Shown here: positions 1 through 10,621 of the stretch, one piece after another
Position numbering within the stretch: position 1 is the stretch's first letter
Layout: the number at the start of each line of letters is the position of its first letter
Source: Cordylochernes scorpioides
Taxonomy: Eukaryota > Arthropoda > Arachnida > Pseudoscorpiones > Chernetidae
DNA length: 64,000 nucleotides
NCBI GenBank assembly: GCA_030710605.1
Contig: CP092863.1
Span: forward strand, 59,002,899-59,066,898
Reading direction: 5' to 3'
Notes under the pieces: generated by a model
What the model was told of the DNA's origin: nothing
The model's input: the letters and a program-made list of their open reading frames with translations, nothing else
Database searches by the model: none
Translations under genes and position numbers: made by a program

Positions 1-410
1 TGTTTTCTTGGCCGACTGTTTTACATATAGAATTATAAAAACGACAAGGTGCAAATATTTAATTGAAAATGTTTTAAATGTAAAATATAGAATGAGATAT
101 ATTTAGGAGAGATATGATAGACTATAATTAAAAATATATATAGATATTTAGATTATATAAATTTGAAATATTTATATAATTATTATTTTTTGACCAGCAG
201 TTGGTTGTTATTCGATTTGTCTTGAAGCCTTTGTTTATATAGAACTGTTTGCTTTGTTTATTATATTTCTTTAAATTCAAACATATATAAAATAAGATAT
301 GCGTTAAATATCTCTCCCTTTGTTTTGTAAGTTAATAAATATAATAATTTGTGTATTTAATTTATCGTATTATTTAATAATAATCCACGCCTTATATAGA
401 TTCGACAACA
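1..410 (+). repeat. Probable 5' LTR of a copia-type element
   Basis: The segment begins TGTTTTCTTGG and ends TTCGACAACA, giving the TG...CA ends of an LTR, and is followed after three bases by a tRNA-Met-like primer site and then by a copia gag. It is very AT-rich. It may begin upstream of the window, because base 1 happens to be the T of TG. No matching 3' LTR is in the window, since the element is cut off near 3367. The LTR identity is inferred from position and ends. Confidence 0.6.
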
Positions 411-413
411 ATA

Positions 414-429
414 TGGTAGCAGAGCGTGG
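414..429 (+). other. tRNA-Met-like primer binding site of the copia element
   Basis: TGGTAGCAGAGCGTGG lies three bases after the presumed LTR end. It is very close to the TGGTATCAGAGC site with which many copia elements pair with initiator tRNA-Met to start minus-strand synthesis. Its place between the LTR and gag supports the call. Confidence 0.65.
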
Positions 430-486
430 TTATTAAATAAAACGTAAATAAAATATTTAGAAAAATATAAAACTAAAGAAATAGAA

Positions 487-1266
487 ATGTATTTTTTATC
501 TTCACCAAAAATCGAATTGCTCACAAATAGTAATTATGCGATTTGGAGTATGAAAATAGAAGCCTTGTTAGATTCAAGGGATCTTTTTGATGATGTTATT
601 AATAATCCAAAGCCTACAAAAGATGATAAAAATGGTGACGCTTTTAATGAATGGACTAAGAAAAATAAACAAGCTCTTGGAATAATTATTCTTAGTTTGT
701 CATCTGATCAGGCTATCGCCTACAAAGGTATTAAAAATGCACAAGAATTATGGAATGCTATAAAACTTAGATATGAAGGAGAAGCTGAAGAATATTCTAT
801 GAATCTTATGCTTGAATTATCTCGACTAAAAAGAAATATGATGAAAGCATTGAAGGTTACTTGACCAGATGTCAAGGGATTTCAAGACAATTAATTGAAA
901 TGGGAAAAGCAATAACATATAAATAAATAATTAGATACATCCTCGAGGGATTACCGGATAAATATAACAATGTGATTACATCAATCCTCGCTAATAGAAA
1001 TATGGACTTTAATGGAATGCGTCAAAATTTATTGGACTTTGAAAAAATAATTCCAGAAAGAAGACAGGAACATGTCAAAGTTTATAAAACCTCCAGTAAC
1101 CAGAACAAAGTTGAAACATGTTTTTGTTGTGGAAAAACAAGACATTTTCAAAATGACTGTTGGTTTAAAATTAGAAACAAAGTTGACCATCAAAAAACCA
1201 AACAGTTTCCAACCAAGCGTTTTACTAAGAATCATGAAGAGAAAGTGAATATTACTAAAGAACATA
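487..1266 (+). pseudogene. Copia-type gag (capsid and zinc knuckle), broken
   Basis: The first frame (487-864) has the look of the UBN2-type copia gag: an N-terminal LTNSNYAIWSMKIEALL segment, a QALGIIILSL stretch and a motif around AQELWNAIKLRYEG. Near 838 a frameshift moves the reading frame, and homology continues in another frame with LEGLPDKYNN and then a CCHC zinc knuckle, CFCCGKTRHFQNDC (about 1120-1162). An in-frame stop (TAA) lies near 925. At 1266 the gene is interrupted by the Helitron at 1267-1954; without it the frame stays open into the protease region. Gag would form the particle and bind RNA; this copy cannot make an intact product. Confidence 0.8.
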
Positions 1267-1954
1267 TCCCTATATATATAAAAGTCAGTGTACTTGTATG
1301 TATGTATCTATGTATGTATGTGTGAATCTATGTCGGCTATACACTTCCACAATACGTAAATAATCTGACTGAAATTTTAACAGTATATAGAGTAGAATCT
1401 GGAAAAACTTATAGTGGAAAGTTCAGGTCTCTATCCCGAATATTCTTCGAGTTATTTGCAAATTGCGTTGCAAATTTGCCTTTTCGCTCGCAAGCAGCGC
1501 CTCTAGCGGTGAAGATGGGAGGTAATATCAGCTGACTTAATGTACATGTAAAACGTGTTTTGACAGGACATGGAGAAAAATCTGGAAAAAATATTTATAG
1601 GATTTTTAGCCATTAAAAAAATAAAATTTACAGGTTCTGGGCAAAAATAGTTGTTTTTTTTTTAGTCAGAAAATGATGATGACAATATCGCTGTATCATG
1701 TTTGATTATCAGATACAAAATTATATCGGGAAAAATTCCAAAAAGCTGAGACCACGGGTGAAACATTCATTCGAGCAGAAGACACAAAGCCAGATCATCT
1801 CTTTATAAAAATATCGCTTCTTTGACACAAGTTTGGAGCGGGACGTTTCACAAGAGTGACATCCACGGCGCCAATTTATAAGTGTAACGAATAGTATTTG
1901 ACTAAAAACATTTAATCGGGTAAAACCCGGGCGTTGCCCGGGTCATTCGGCTAG
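1267..1954 (+). mobile_element. Non-autonomous Helitron, complete copy
   Basis: The 688-bp element starts TCCCTATATATATAAAAG, a typical Helitron 5' end, and ends with a hairpin (1925-1932 pairing with 1936-1943, loop GTT), seven bases and CTAG. It lies between an A (1266) and a T (1955), the dinucleotide Helitrons use, with no target duplication. It carries no RepHel protein, so it would move only with enzymes supplied elsewhere. Two relatives with the same 3' hairpin are at 10622-10873 and 16688-17047, and a diverged internal piece lies at 6833-6905. Removal restores the reading frame of the copia element around it, which supports both boundaries. Confidence 0.9.
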
Positions 1955-3367
1955 TGCCTAATAAAGACAAACAAGAATTTGCTTTAACAGCTGGAATTGA
2001 ACAAAGAAAAATGGTAAATAAATGGCAACTTGATTCAGAGTGCACTTTACACATGTCATGTGATAACTCATGGATGATTAATGAGAAAGATGAGGTACGA
2101 CAAGTTAATCTTGCTGAAACTGGTAGAAGTATCAACTCCATATCAAGGGGAGATATCAAAGCAGTAACTGAATTGGATGATGGACAACATAATAATGTCA
2201 AATTAGAAGATGTGTTATTTGTTCCCCAACTAAATGGCAATTTGATGTCTGTACCGAGCCTGGTGAAAAGAGGAAATAGTGTTACCTTGAACCAAGAGGG
2301 TGCTCTCATTTATGCACCAGGTGGACAATTAATCTGTAAGGGTAATTCGAGGAAGACATGTTTACCATCAGCTTAATCCATGGACTTTGACAGGATGACT
2401 CAAAAGAAAAATGCTTACAATTGATAAGGACTCTAGGATTTATGGCCTAAAAGATTGGGACATATTAATGACGATTACATGTCAAGAATGAAAAGGGATG
2501 GCATGGCCCGAGGACTCCCTGACTTGAGAGGCGAAGTCGGAATATGCCAAGCATGCATAACAGGGAAAATGCCTCGCACACCTTTTCAGGCAACTTATGA
2601 TGAACCTGCAAAGGGTACTTTAGAATTCCTACATGTTGATCTATGTGGCCCCATGAAAGAAGAATCCTTAAGTGGAAACAAATATATGATGGTTGCTGTT
2701 GATGAATATTCTAGAAAATATTTTGTGAACTTTTTGAGTTTCAAGGATGAAGCATCTAACAAATTGAAAGATCTTATCAATAGCATGGAAAATGAGTTAG
2801 ATAAAAAGGTCAAAATAATTAGAACAGATAATGGATTTGAATTTATCAACAGATCATTAGAAGAATAATTTAAAACTAAAGGAATAAAACATTAGAAAAC
2901 TTGTAATTACTCACCTGGAAGTAATGGCATCGCAGAAAGAGCGAACAGAACATTGTTCGATAGAGCCAGAACCCTCTTATCTGATGGAGGCTTTCCCGTC
3001 CAATTTTGGGCAGAAGCAATTTCAACAGCCGAATATCTTCACAATATTACTCCTAACAAGACTCAAAAGCAAGAAACACCAATGGAACTTTGGAATGGCC
3101 AGAAACCAACTGTAAAATACTTGAAAATATTTGGATGCTTAGCCTTTTATGAAGTTAATGACAACCAAAGGCATAAGTTACAACCCAAAGCAGCAAAAGG
3201 AATTTTCATTGGATACTCAAGAGAAAGGAGGCATATAGGATATATGATGCAAATCTGTGTCGACTACACGAGACAAGAGATGTAAAGTTTGATGAATCCA
3301 AAAAGGGCATAGAAGAATCACATGGATATATAGAACCTTTGACAGGATATATAGAACTTATGGAATA
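1955..3367 (+). pseudogene. Copia-type pol fragment: protease and integrase
   Basis: After the Helitron the copia frame continues with a protease-like segment, LDSECTLHMSCD (about 2030); the usual catalytic Asp-Ser-Gly is Asp-Ser-Glu here. After a frame break comes the integrase zinc region, GHINDDYMSRM followed by CQACITGKMPR (2455-2570), then the catalytic core: HVDLCGPM (about 2633), RTDNGFEF (about 2821) and, after a stop at 2866, the glutamate region SNGIAERANRT (about 2920). A further frameshift near 3230 leads to the integrase tail. No reverse transcriptase or RNase H follows: homology stops near 3367 where the Jockey-type element begins. The protein would have processed polyprotein and inserted the DNA copy; this one is inactive. 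Confidence 0.8.
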
Positions 3368-3394
3368 ACCGAAATACTTTATCAAAAAATAGTC

Positions 3395-3817
3395 GTGGAA
3401 TCATTCAGGACTACAAAACGAGTGACCCTATGCTTTAACTGCCAGGGTTTTGGGCATGGCCAGCTAAACTGCTTTTTGAAGCCCGAATGCGTCAAGTGTG
3501 CTGAAGAACACCATTCGAAGGATTGTACAAGAAAGTCGAAACAGCTCCCACCAAAGTGCGCTAACTGTGGAGAGGCGCACACAGCCAATTACCGCGGATG
3601 CCCAAATTTTCCGAAGCCACAACAACAGCAGCTAAAGCCTCCCAGACAAAACTCCCCTAACACCATACCTCAAGCAAGCTCCACTAAAACAGAAGAAGCA
3701 ACTGTTGAAAAACAAAAGGCAAGCTACGCTGAAACTGCAAAAAATAAAACTACTCGTTCTGACACCAGGGAACTGTGCGAAAAGTTATTAGAAATTATCA
3801 AAACCTTCTTACAATGA
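3395..3817 (+). CDS. Jockey-type ORF1 (gag) C-terminal part with three zinc knuckles
   Basis: Three CCHC-type knuckles are readable in order: CFNCQGFGHGQLNC, CVKCAEEHHSKDC and CANCGEAHTANYRGCP (about residues 13-72), the arrangement typical of Jockey-group gag proteins, which bind the element's RNA. A Gln/Pro-rich linker and a SYAETAKNK stretch follow. The annotated start at 3395 is only where the frame first opens after the truncation; the natural start is missing. The stop codon overlaps the start of ORF2 in an ATGA (3814-3817), which suggests termination-reinitiation coupling of the two proteins. Confidence 0.8.
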   Translation: MESFRTTKRVTLCFNCQGFGHGQLNCFLKPECVKCAEEHHSKDCTRKSKQLPPKCANCGEAHTANYRGCPNFPKPQQQQLKPPRQNSPNTIPQASSTKTEEATVEKQKASYAETAKNKTTRSDTRELCEKLLEIIKTFLQ

Positions 3818-6375
3818 AAGGCAAATTACCTTTAAAAATCGTTTTCTGGAATTGCAACGGAATCAAACTCAAAAAAGAAGAATTCCTACAGTTTTTAGAA
3901 GAAAACTCAATAGACATGGCACTGCTCAGTGAAACACACTAAAAACCATCTGTCGACCTCAAACTCAGAAACTATCAGACAATAAGAGACGATAGAATCT
4001 TTGGAAGGGGCGGTGGAACGGCAATAATTCTAAAAAACTATCTTAAATATAAAAAAGTGCTGATTCAAACATCTAACATGGAAAACACCACAATTCTAAT
4101 GAAACCAGATGGAAGGGCAGTAGTGCAGATATCGTCAATCTATAAGAAACCCGATCTACCACTCCTGGAGGAAGATCTGAATCTCTTGTTAGAGAATAAT
4201 CAATCAGTAATCGCTGCTGGAGACTGGAACTCAAAGCACCCTCTTTGGGGCTCAAGAACCTCCAATAATAGTGGAACCGTGCTTCATAATTTTCCGAAAA
4301 AGAAAACCTGGACATTGTCGCACCTTCTTTACCCACGCACTACAGTCCTTTGGGAAATCCAGACTTTCTAGACATCGCAATTCTTAGAAACATCCCCTGG
4401 ACTTCGAGGATTAAGACCCTGGATGCCTTATCTTCAGACAACCTCCCAGTAATCTTAGAGCTGACCTGCCCGAAGGATGAATTCACGATTAGGGCTTGCC
4501 GACTCACTAACTGGGTTCACTTCCAACAAGACTTAATTTCCAGTACGCCTCCTTGAGTACCCTTGAAAACGGAAGCCAATATTGACTCAGTAGTGACCAT
4601 ACTAAATGATAAAATCTACAACAGCTACTCAAAAAACACGGTTATATCATCCTCTTCATCAAAACAGAACCCTTCGACCAAGGCCTTGATAAAAGAAAAG
4701 AATAAAGCTCGTAAGAGATGGCAAGCAACCTGGGATCCAGCCCATAGAGCCATTTATTTAAACCTACAGGGAAAAGTTAACAAAGCCCTCAAATCTGACT
4801 CCACCGAGAACTGGAATCAATTCATACACAAGATTGAATCAAGCCCAAAGGACTTCTGGAGAAAAACAAAACCTATCAGGAAAAAAACGGAAAGGATCTC
4901 AAATTTAGTAATGAACGGCAAAACCTTATTGACCGACAAAGAAATCGGAAATGAACTTGCAGAACACTTCTCCAACCAGTTCTCCAAGGAAAAAGAAGAA
5001 GACCAACCAAACATAACTTATAATCACCAACAAGAAAAAATGCTCACAATGACGACACCAAATGAAGTCAAGGAAGTGATTAAATACTTAGCTAACCACA
5101 AAGCTCCTGGCCATGACAATATCACTCCGAAAATGGCCAAGAATCTTCCCATCAAATGGATTGTATTTCTAACTGGAGTTTTCAACGCCGCACTGCACTT
5201 GTGTTACTACCCCAAAGTCTGGAAGCATGCTATCATAATTCCAATTCCAAAAAAATCCGCTAAATCCCCTGAAGATCTAAGACCTATCAGCCTCCTCCCC
5301 ACCATCGGCAAAATTTACGAAAGAATTATTTTACGTAGACTTCAGAGGTACTTGGACAACTCTAACTTCATCATCCCGCAGCAATTCGGATTTAGAAGGG
5401 GGCATTCAACAACTCACCAACCTATTGCAGTTATGGACTACATCCAGATAAGAAGATCCCACAAGGAAGTGGTAGGTGCTGTCTTTCTAGATTTTGCGAA
5501 AGCATTTGATAAAGTTTGGCATAATGGCCTTATAAAGAAACTCACAAAACACCAGTTTCCAAGTGACATTATAAATTTTATGCAGAATTATCTACAGAGC
5601 AGGACATTTTCAGTCAAGCAAGAGAATTTTATAACTGAACCAAAGCCAATCCAGACTGGAGTACCTCAAGGCTCTATCCTCGGACCCTACCTTTTCAATA
5701 TATACATTAATGACATCCCACTGCACTCTAAATGTAAACTTAAGCTCTTCGCAGATGACACAGCAATTTTATTTAACTCTAAATCAGTCGACCTATTGGT
5801 TACTCAGCTTCAGAATTACCTAAATGACATAATCAAATGGTGCGATGAGTGGAAACTAGACATTAACCCAACTAAGACTCAAGCAATAGTTTTTCCCCCA
5901 AGAGATAACAAAAAATTCAAGCCACAAACCAACTTGACAGTAAACTCAAGCACTATTAGTTGGGCCGACCATGCCAAGTACCTTGGTGTCACTTTGGATT
6001 CGAAATTAAAATTTAACCTACATGTCCAAAACACCATAAGAAAGGCAAAGATAGCCAAACTATCTCTATCAAGCCTGCTTAATTTTAAAAGTAATTTAAC
6101 AACAAAGCATAAATTCACGTTGTACAAAACCTGTATTCTACCCATCATCACGTACGCACTACCAGTCTGGGGCAAATATATCACACCTACGGATAAAAAA
6201 AGAATAGATGCATTCATGAGGATTTGATTACGAATCACTATAGGAGCCCCATTCAATCTTTCAAACAAAATTCTCAAAGAAGATCTCAACCAGCCTAATA
6301 TAGAAGAGATTAATCAAGACTCTGCGACAAGACTATTCACGCAATTTCAAAAATCATCAAATCCAACTATACAAT
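3814..6375 (+). pseudogene. Jockey-type ORF2: AP endonuclease and reverse transcriptase, broken
   Basis: The ORF starts at ATG 3814. The endonuclease shows WNCNGIK, LLSETH, AGDWNSKHPLWGS and a SSDNLP segment at its end. Reverse transcriptase motifs follow: RPISLLPTIGKIYER (about 5280), LDFAKAFDKVWH (5487), GVPQGSILGPYLFN (5660) and the catalytic FADDTAILF (5747). Such proteins nick the target and copy the RNA there. Damage is plain: an in-frame TAA after LLSETH (about 3942), a frameshift near 4290, a TGA at 4554-4556, and a TGA at 6225 after which the same frame stays open to about 6375. The catalytic residues of the RT are intact, so decay may be fairly recent. Confidence 0.85.
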
Positions 6376-6600
6376 AAATTGTACAAAATCAAGGTGACCT
6401 CAGCCACCGAATCCGACGACCTGGACCCAATGGCTAGCTGACAGCCAAACACCCAACAACTGCCCTCCTGTAATGTTCGGGGGGCCACTCCAGCATTACA
6501 ACTCGCCATGTGTAAATAATCTGGACAAGGTGACTCGCGAGCTGTGCTCGAATGTAACACCTGCAAATTGAGATGAAATAAAAAACAACAATGTAATTTT

Positions 6601-7261
6601 CATCTTCATTATTATAAAACAACAGCTAATTAAATTAACAATGTAAAAATCTATTTTAACATTACATTTTAACATTTAACACAAAAACTTACAATATTTC
6701 TTTAAATGCCTATTAATATTAAAATGCCAAGTATATTAAGTCATTGGAATATTATATTACTAAATTCTCAAATTAAATTTATTATACTTGGAACACATTT
6801 TGCGCATTGTTACAATTTATAAATATAATTTCACCAGATTCCGCGAGAGGCGCTGCTTGCGAGTGAAAGTAGAATATTTGAAAATAAAATTGCAAAGAAT
6901 ATTTATTTCAAATCTATTTCAAACCAGAAATCTTCCCAGTATTATAGTAAATAACTTCTTACAGTTTCACGGCGATTGTATAATCTTACCTTTTAAAAAT
7001 ATTCATCGTGTAAACAAACCTCGTGCTGATTATTAACCAATCAAGTTCATCTATCGTCGCGACCAGCGCTGCGCCCAAGCGGTAAAAGGCTGGAACTAAC
7101 GCTTTTTGGTTTTTTATTAAAAAAAAACACATTAATCTTTTTAGTTTTTCGAATAGCCTATATGTTAAAAGAAATTTCCAGCTACCTACATGCGGAATTT
7201 CATAATGATTTATTCTGGAGAATTTGCGCAACGCGATAACAAACATCGATATTGTTTTTCA
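6601..7261. other. No gene seen; holds a Helitron fragment
   Basis: This AT-rich stretch has only short chance reading frames. The one recognisable item is the Helitron piece at 6833-6905. A short GC-richer segment near 7055-7095 matched nothing I recognise. Confidence 0.5.
6833..6905 (-). repeat. Diverged internal Helitron fragment
   Basis: The minus strand reads a version of the Helitron interior containing CTCGCAAGCAGCGCCTCTCG and the preceding TTTGCAA-rich run, matching the copy at about 1440-1510. No Helitron ends are visible here, so this is a fragment. Confidence 0.55.
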
Positions 7262-7800
7262 TTTTTATAGATATAAGGATGTATGGAAAAAACAATAGAA
7301 AAAAAAAAGAGATAAGTGGGTCAGGTGTTGATATTAAAAATAAAAAAGGCATCTCCTGACCACGAGCACATGTGCTTTTTAGATGGCAGAGCGACATCTA
7401 GTGGAGCAAAAATAAACTAAACGTTTATTTAGGTTGCTCCGTGATATTTGGCAAACCCAATATCTTGATAAATCAAGAAAACCCATCCACCCACCCCTTT
7501 CCGTGAAGCCTCTGGGACCAAAAATCTTTTTGGTCGCAGTGGTTACAGCCTACTCCACGCTGACGAGCGCTAACAGCGCGAAACGCGTTCGTGGCTGGCT
7601 TTTCTTGATTTATCAAGAAATTCGGTTGGCCAAATATCATGGAGCAAGCTAAATAAACGTTCAGTTTATTTTTGCTCCACTAGATGGCGCTCTGTCATCT
7701 AAAAAGCACATGTGCTCTTGGTCAGTACATTCCTTTTTTATTTTTAATATCAACACCTGACACACTTATCTTTTTTTATATATTATTTTTCCATGTGTTA
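7262..7800. repeat. Foldback (long inverted repeat) element, copy 1
   Basis: The left arm (about 7300-7490) and right arm (about 7590-7790) are near-complementary over about 200 bases. Both contain GTCAGGTGTTGATATTAAAA, an AGCACATGTGCT palindrome, an ATCTAGTGGAGC segment and CTTGATAAATCAAGAAA. Between the arms is the element's core (GGTCGCAGTGGTTACAGCC and CGCGAAACGCGTTCGTGG). No protein is encoded. It resembles foldback MITEs; a parent transposase is not known from the sequence. Confidence 0.75.
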
Positions 7801-8275
7801 AGCGTCTTAACGCAAATTTGGCCTTAAATACCCATTTCTTGATTTCTCAAGAAGCCTCTGGGACCAAAAATATTTTTGGTCGCAGTGGTTACAGCCTACT
7901 CCATGCGGACGAGCGCCAACAGCGTGAAACGCGTTCGTGGATAGCTTTTCTTGATATATCAAGAAAATGTTCACGTGTTAAGCGTCTTTACGCAAATTTG
8001 GCCTTAAATACCCATTTCTAGATTTCTCAAGAAGCCTCTGGGACCAAAACTCTTTTTGGTCGCAGTGGTTACAGCCTACTCCACGCTGACGAGCGCCAAC
8101 AGCGCGAAACGCGTTCGTGGATAGCTTTTCTTGATTTATCAAGAAATTGGGTTGGTCAAATATCACGGATCAAGCTAAATAAACGTTTAGTTTTTTCTCC
8201 ACTAGATGGCACTCTGCCATCTAAAAAGCACATGTGCTCGTGGTCAGGAGATGCCTTTTTTATTTTTAATATATA
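7795..8275. repeat. Foldback element, copy 2, with two tandem core units
   Basis: Two core units, beginning GTGTTAAGCGTCTTAACG at 7795 and GTGTTAAGCGTCTTTACG at 7975, lie head to tail with a 180-bp spacing. The second unit runs into the same right arm as copy 1 (8140-8275, ending TTTTTTATTTTTAAT). Each unit carries the core CGCGAAACGCGTTCGTGG and the CTTGATTTATCAAG inverted repeat. Tandem growth of a MITE core is how some satellites begin. No coding content. Confidence 0.7.
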
Positions 8276-8317
8276 TGTATATGTTATAATGTTGTAATAT
8301 GTTCCAATATAATAAAT

Positions 8318-8384
8318 AAGTCGGTGGACGAGTGGGTAACACCCTCGATTTTCGACAGTCATGAACCGGGATTAAATCCCGCGT
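8318..8384 (+). repeat. tRNA-like sequence, possible SINE head
   Basis: TGGACGAGTGGG resembles the RNA polymerase III A box of tRNA-Ser/Leu genes (TGGCCGAGTGG), and 40 bases on AACCGGGATTAAATCCC resembles a decayed B box. The segment cannot fold as a good tRNA. It heads a stretch whose downstream part (8500-8665) recurs at 11905-12070. A tRNA-derived SINE or an old tRNA pseudogene are the likely readings. Confidence 0.35.
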
Positions 8385-8499
8385 TAAAATTTTGTTTAAT
8401 ATGTGAATAACCTTCACATATTATTCATTGTTCAATTATCATGAACTAGGTTGCTCTTGCTGAGCTGTACCTATTGTGTGAATGTGAATTTGAACCAGG

Positions 8500-8665
8500 T
8501 GTTCCAATATATACCTATGTCCCCCCCCATGTGTTGTATGGTTATAATGTAATTGTCAAGGTGACAGAAATAAATTTTCGAGTGAGTGACAGCCGGCGCC
8601 AGTAGAGGAAAAAAGTCCGAAAACATGTCGGGTTCCCAGGTGTTCCCCCTTCTTACTCAAACAGA
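8500..8665 (+). repeat. Interspersed repeat C, copy 1
   Basis: This stretch (GTTCCAATATATACC ... GGTTCCCAGGTG) recurs at 11905-12070 in the same orientation with roughly 80 percent agreement by eye. Shared blocks are TTCGAGTGAG, AGCCGGCGCC/AGCCAGCGCC, GAGGAAAAAAGTCCG and GGGTTCCCAGGTG. No coding frame is shared. It could be the body of the element whose tRNA-like head is at 8318. Confidence 0.55.
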
Positions 8666-10489
8666 TTAGTCCTCTTTGAGACTCGATGATTGACAGACTC
8701 CTCTCGGAATATCCCCTTGAAAGACCGGTATCGGCTTCACTTACTCATTCTGTGGTGACATTCAACATGCCTTGTCCATTTGTACAATCCCAATCACCCC
8801 TGAACCCACTCGAAACATTGGGCCACCACGACTGCAACTAACATGCCACACTACATTCATCCAACAGGATAACAACAATCTACATTACTACAGAGAGTCG
8901 ACAGGATTTACCGAGGACACCGCACAGAAAATGGAACCTGGAGAACAGAGCGTCGCCGAAGATTACCACCATGCCACCCACAGCCACGAAAATAGTGGCA
9001 CAACTCGTGAGAACAATTCAAGACATCACCACTTCCAGCCTTAGGTAGATAGCCTACCTTCAATTGACACAAACCTCTCAACCCACTCGCCATTATAAAT
9101 CCAATGTTCTCGCCACTAACATCCACAATCTACCTGACGACGAGAACTTGTCCTCTCTAACGCCTTCCCCAATCATCACCAAGGAAGTGACCTTGGGCAC
9201 ATCAACCAGTGCAAACTTCAAACTACAATTAACACTTTTGTACTTAAGTACAACTCATTTTGAACTTATATATCCAATTGTTTGTTAAGTAGATTTTTAT
9301 TTCGTTAAATTTACCTTTAGCCTCTACAATTAGATAATTATATCACATTTCATTTATAAAAATAGTTCATTTCTTGGCTTATATTTTATTCAAAGTTACC
9401 TCATTTTTTGAATATATATTCACAAATTTTAAAACCATTACTAGTCAACCATCTATCCTTTTTCAAAAAAAGTTAAATAAAACGTGGGACCGTCCAATTC
9501 CCCCAAAAGCTTGGTCACCGCCCGCCAACTTCTACGTTCCCTCTACCAATTTAATTCAGACATAAAATTTCACTCGATTCCCACACTTGGCGATATTTTT
9601 CTTTCTCTTTCACAAGTAAACACTAACACATTTATTCCAATAAACCATAGCCATCTCAACAAACGACACTAATTTTAAACATACAAAGCCAATCTGGATC
9701 CAAACAAACTCCCGTTCAAGACATATCACCCACTAAACGCACCACATCACCAAAATTCACAAAAACTCGTTGTATGTTCGACAGCCACCGCCGACTATGA
9801 CTTTAGTAAACATGTTCTTCACGATGAAGCAGGTTAGATTTTACAACCAAACAATGACTTCACGTGACCCCTTTTCATTTACAATTTTATCGCACGTGTC
9901 ACTGCGACCCAACAAAACTTTTTTTTTTACTTTTACCAGGCTACATTATGCCTTCATTTTTCCTGCGGCACATTTATATTTTTATTTTCTCACTCAAAAA
10001 GCGTGTCTATGTCGCAAGTCTCATCTATTAGAGCCTATCTAGCCTAACGTTTCGTTATTAATAATTTTACTAAGTCAAACTTATGTCGAAGTACATCGAC
10101 ATATGAACACCGAGATAACTACATTTCCCATGCCATAATCATATAGAGCACCACACACATCACTTCTACAATGGCACCCTTATCTATTCCACTGTCTATA
10201 GCTGCTATGCCGTCGTATTACTTTACCGCCTTCCTTTTTTTTAACCAACCACCACACGGGCACATATATCTTCATCTGGCCCATCATTACCATGGCAGTT
10301 ACATGCCTCACATCCACGAGCGAAAAAAATAAACCCGCAGCTATAGTACCACGTTCAACCATTCCACAGCACTATTACATAATAACTCACACACATGACA
10401 AGCAACCACGCCGAAATTTCTACATCAATGTCAATCCATTCTATATACAGTTACGAGCGTCATCATCTCTTTCACCGTTTGCTTTTTTT
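8666..10489. other. No gene or known element recognised
   Basis: About 1.8 kb with only short chance frames. Base composition changes from mixed (8670-9050) to AT-rich with long T runs. Frames such as 8772-9044 are Thr/His/Asn-rich and resemble no family I know. It may be old repeat sequence. Confidence 0.4.
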
Positions 10490-10575
10490 TTGGAATGGCG
10501 CTCTCCTATTGGTTGGCTACGATTGGCTACGATCACGTGGCTACGATGGCGCCGCCACTACGCGAGACACTTTGT
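10490..10575 (+). promoter_or_regulatory. Promoter-like cluster: CCAAT boxes, E-box, YY1-like site
   Basis: Within 70 bases lie two inverted CCAAT boxes (ATTGG near 10508 and 10525), the palindromic E-box CACGTG (10536-10541) and GATGGCGCC, similar to a YY1 site, in a local GC-rich island. These are known animal promoter elements, but no downstream gene is visible; the Helitron copy starts at about 10622. It may be chance or a repeat-borne promoter. Confidence 0.25.
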
Positions 10576-10621
10576 TTTTGACTTTGCCCCCCCATTCGCT
10601 TTTTGGTTTTTGTGACTATTG

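Larger units (their letters stand above)
3368..6600 (+). mobile_element. Jockey-type non-LTR retrotransposon, 5' truncated
   Basis: It contains the 3' part of a zinc-knuckle gag (ORF1) followed by an endonuclease and reverse transcriptase ORF2. The 5' end lies directly against the copia remnant near 3367, as expected for a 5'-truncated LINE insertion or a deletion. The 3' UTR runs to about 6600 with an AATAAA at 6577, but no clean poly(A) tail or target duplication could be set, so the 3' limit is approximate. Two internal stops and a frameshift in ORF2 mark it as inactive. Confidence 0.8.

Noticed and set aside
1902..2309. 135-residue minus-strand frame
   Set aside because: It is antisense to the copia protease region and spans the Helitron junction; a shadow of real coding sequence.
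7795..8140. Short direct repeats that could suggest a CRISPR array
   Set aside because: Only two units with a 180-bp period, in a eukaryotic foldback element, and no spacers or cas genes.
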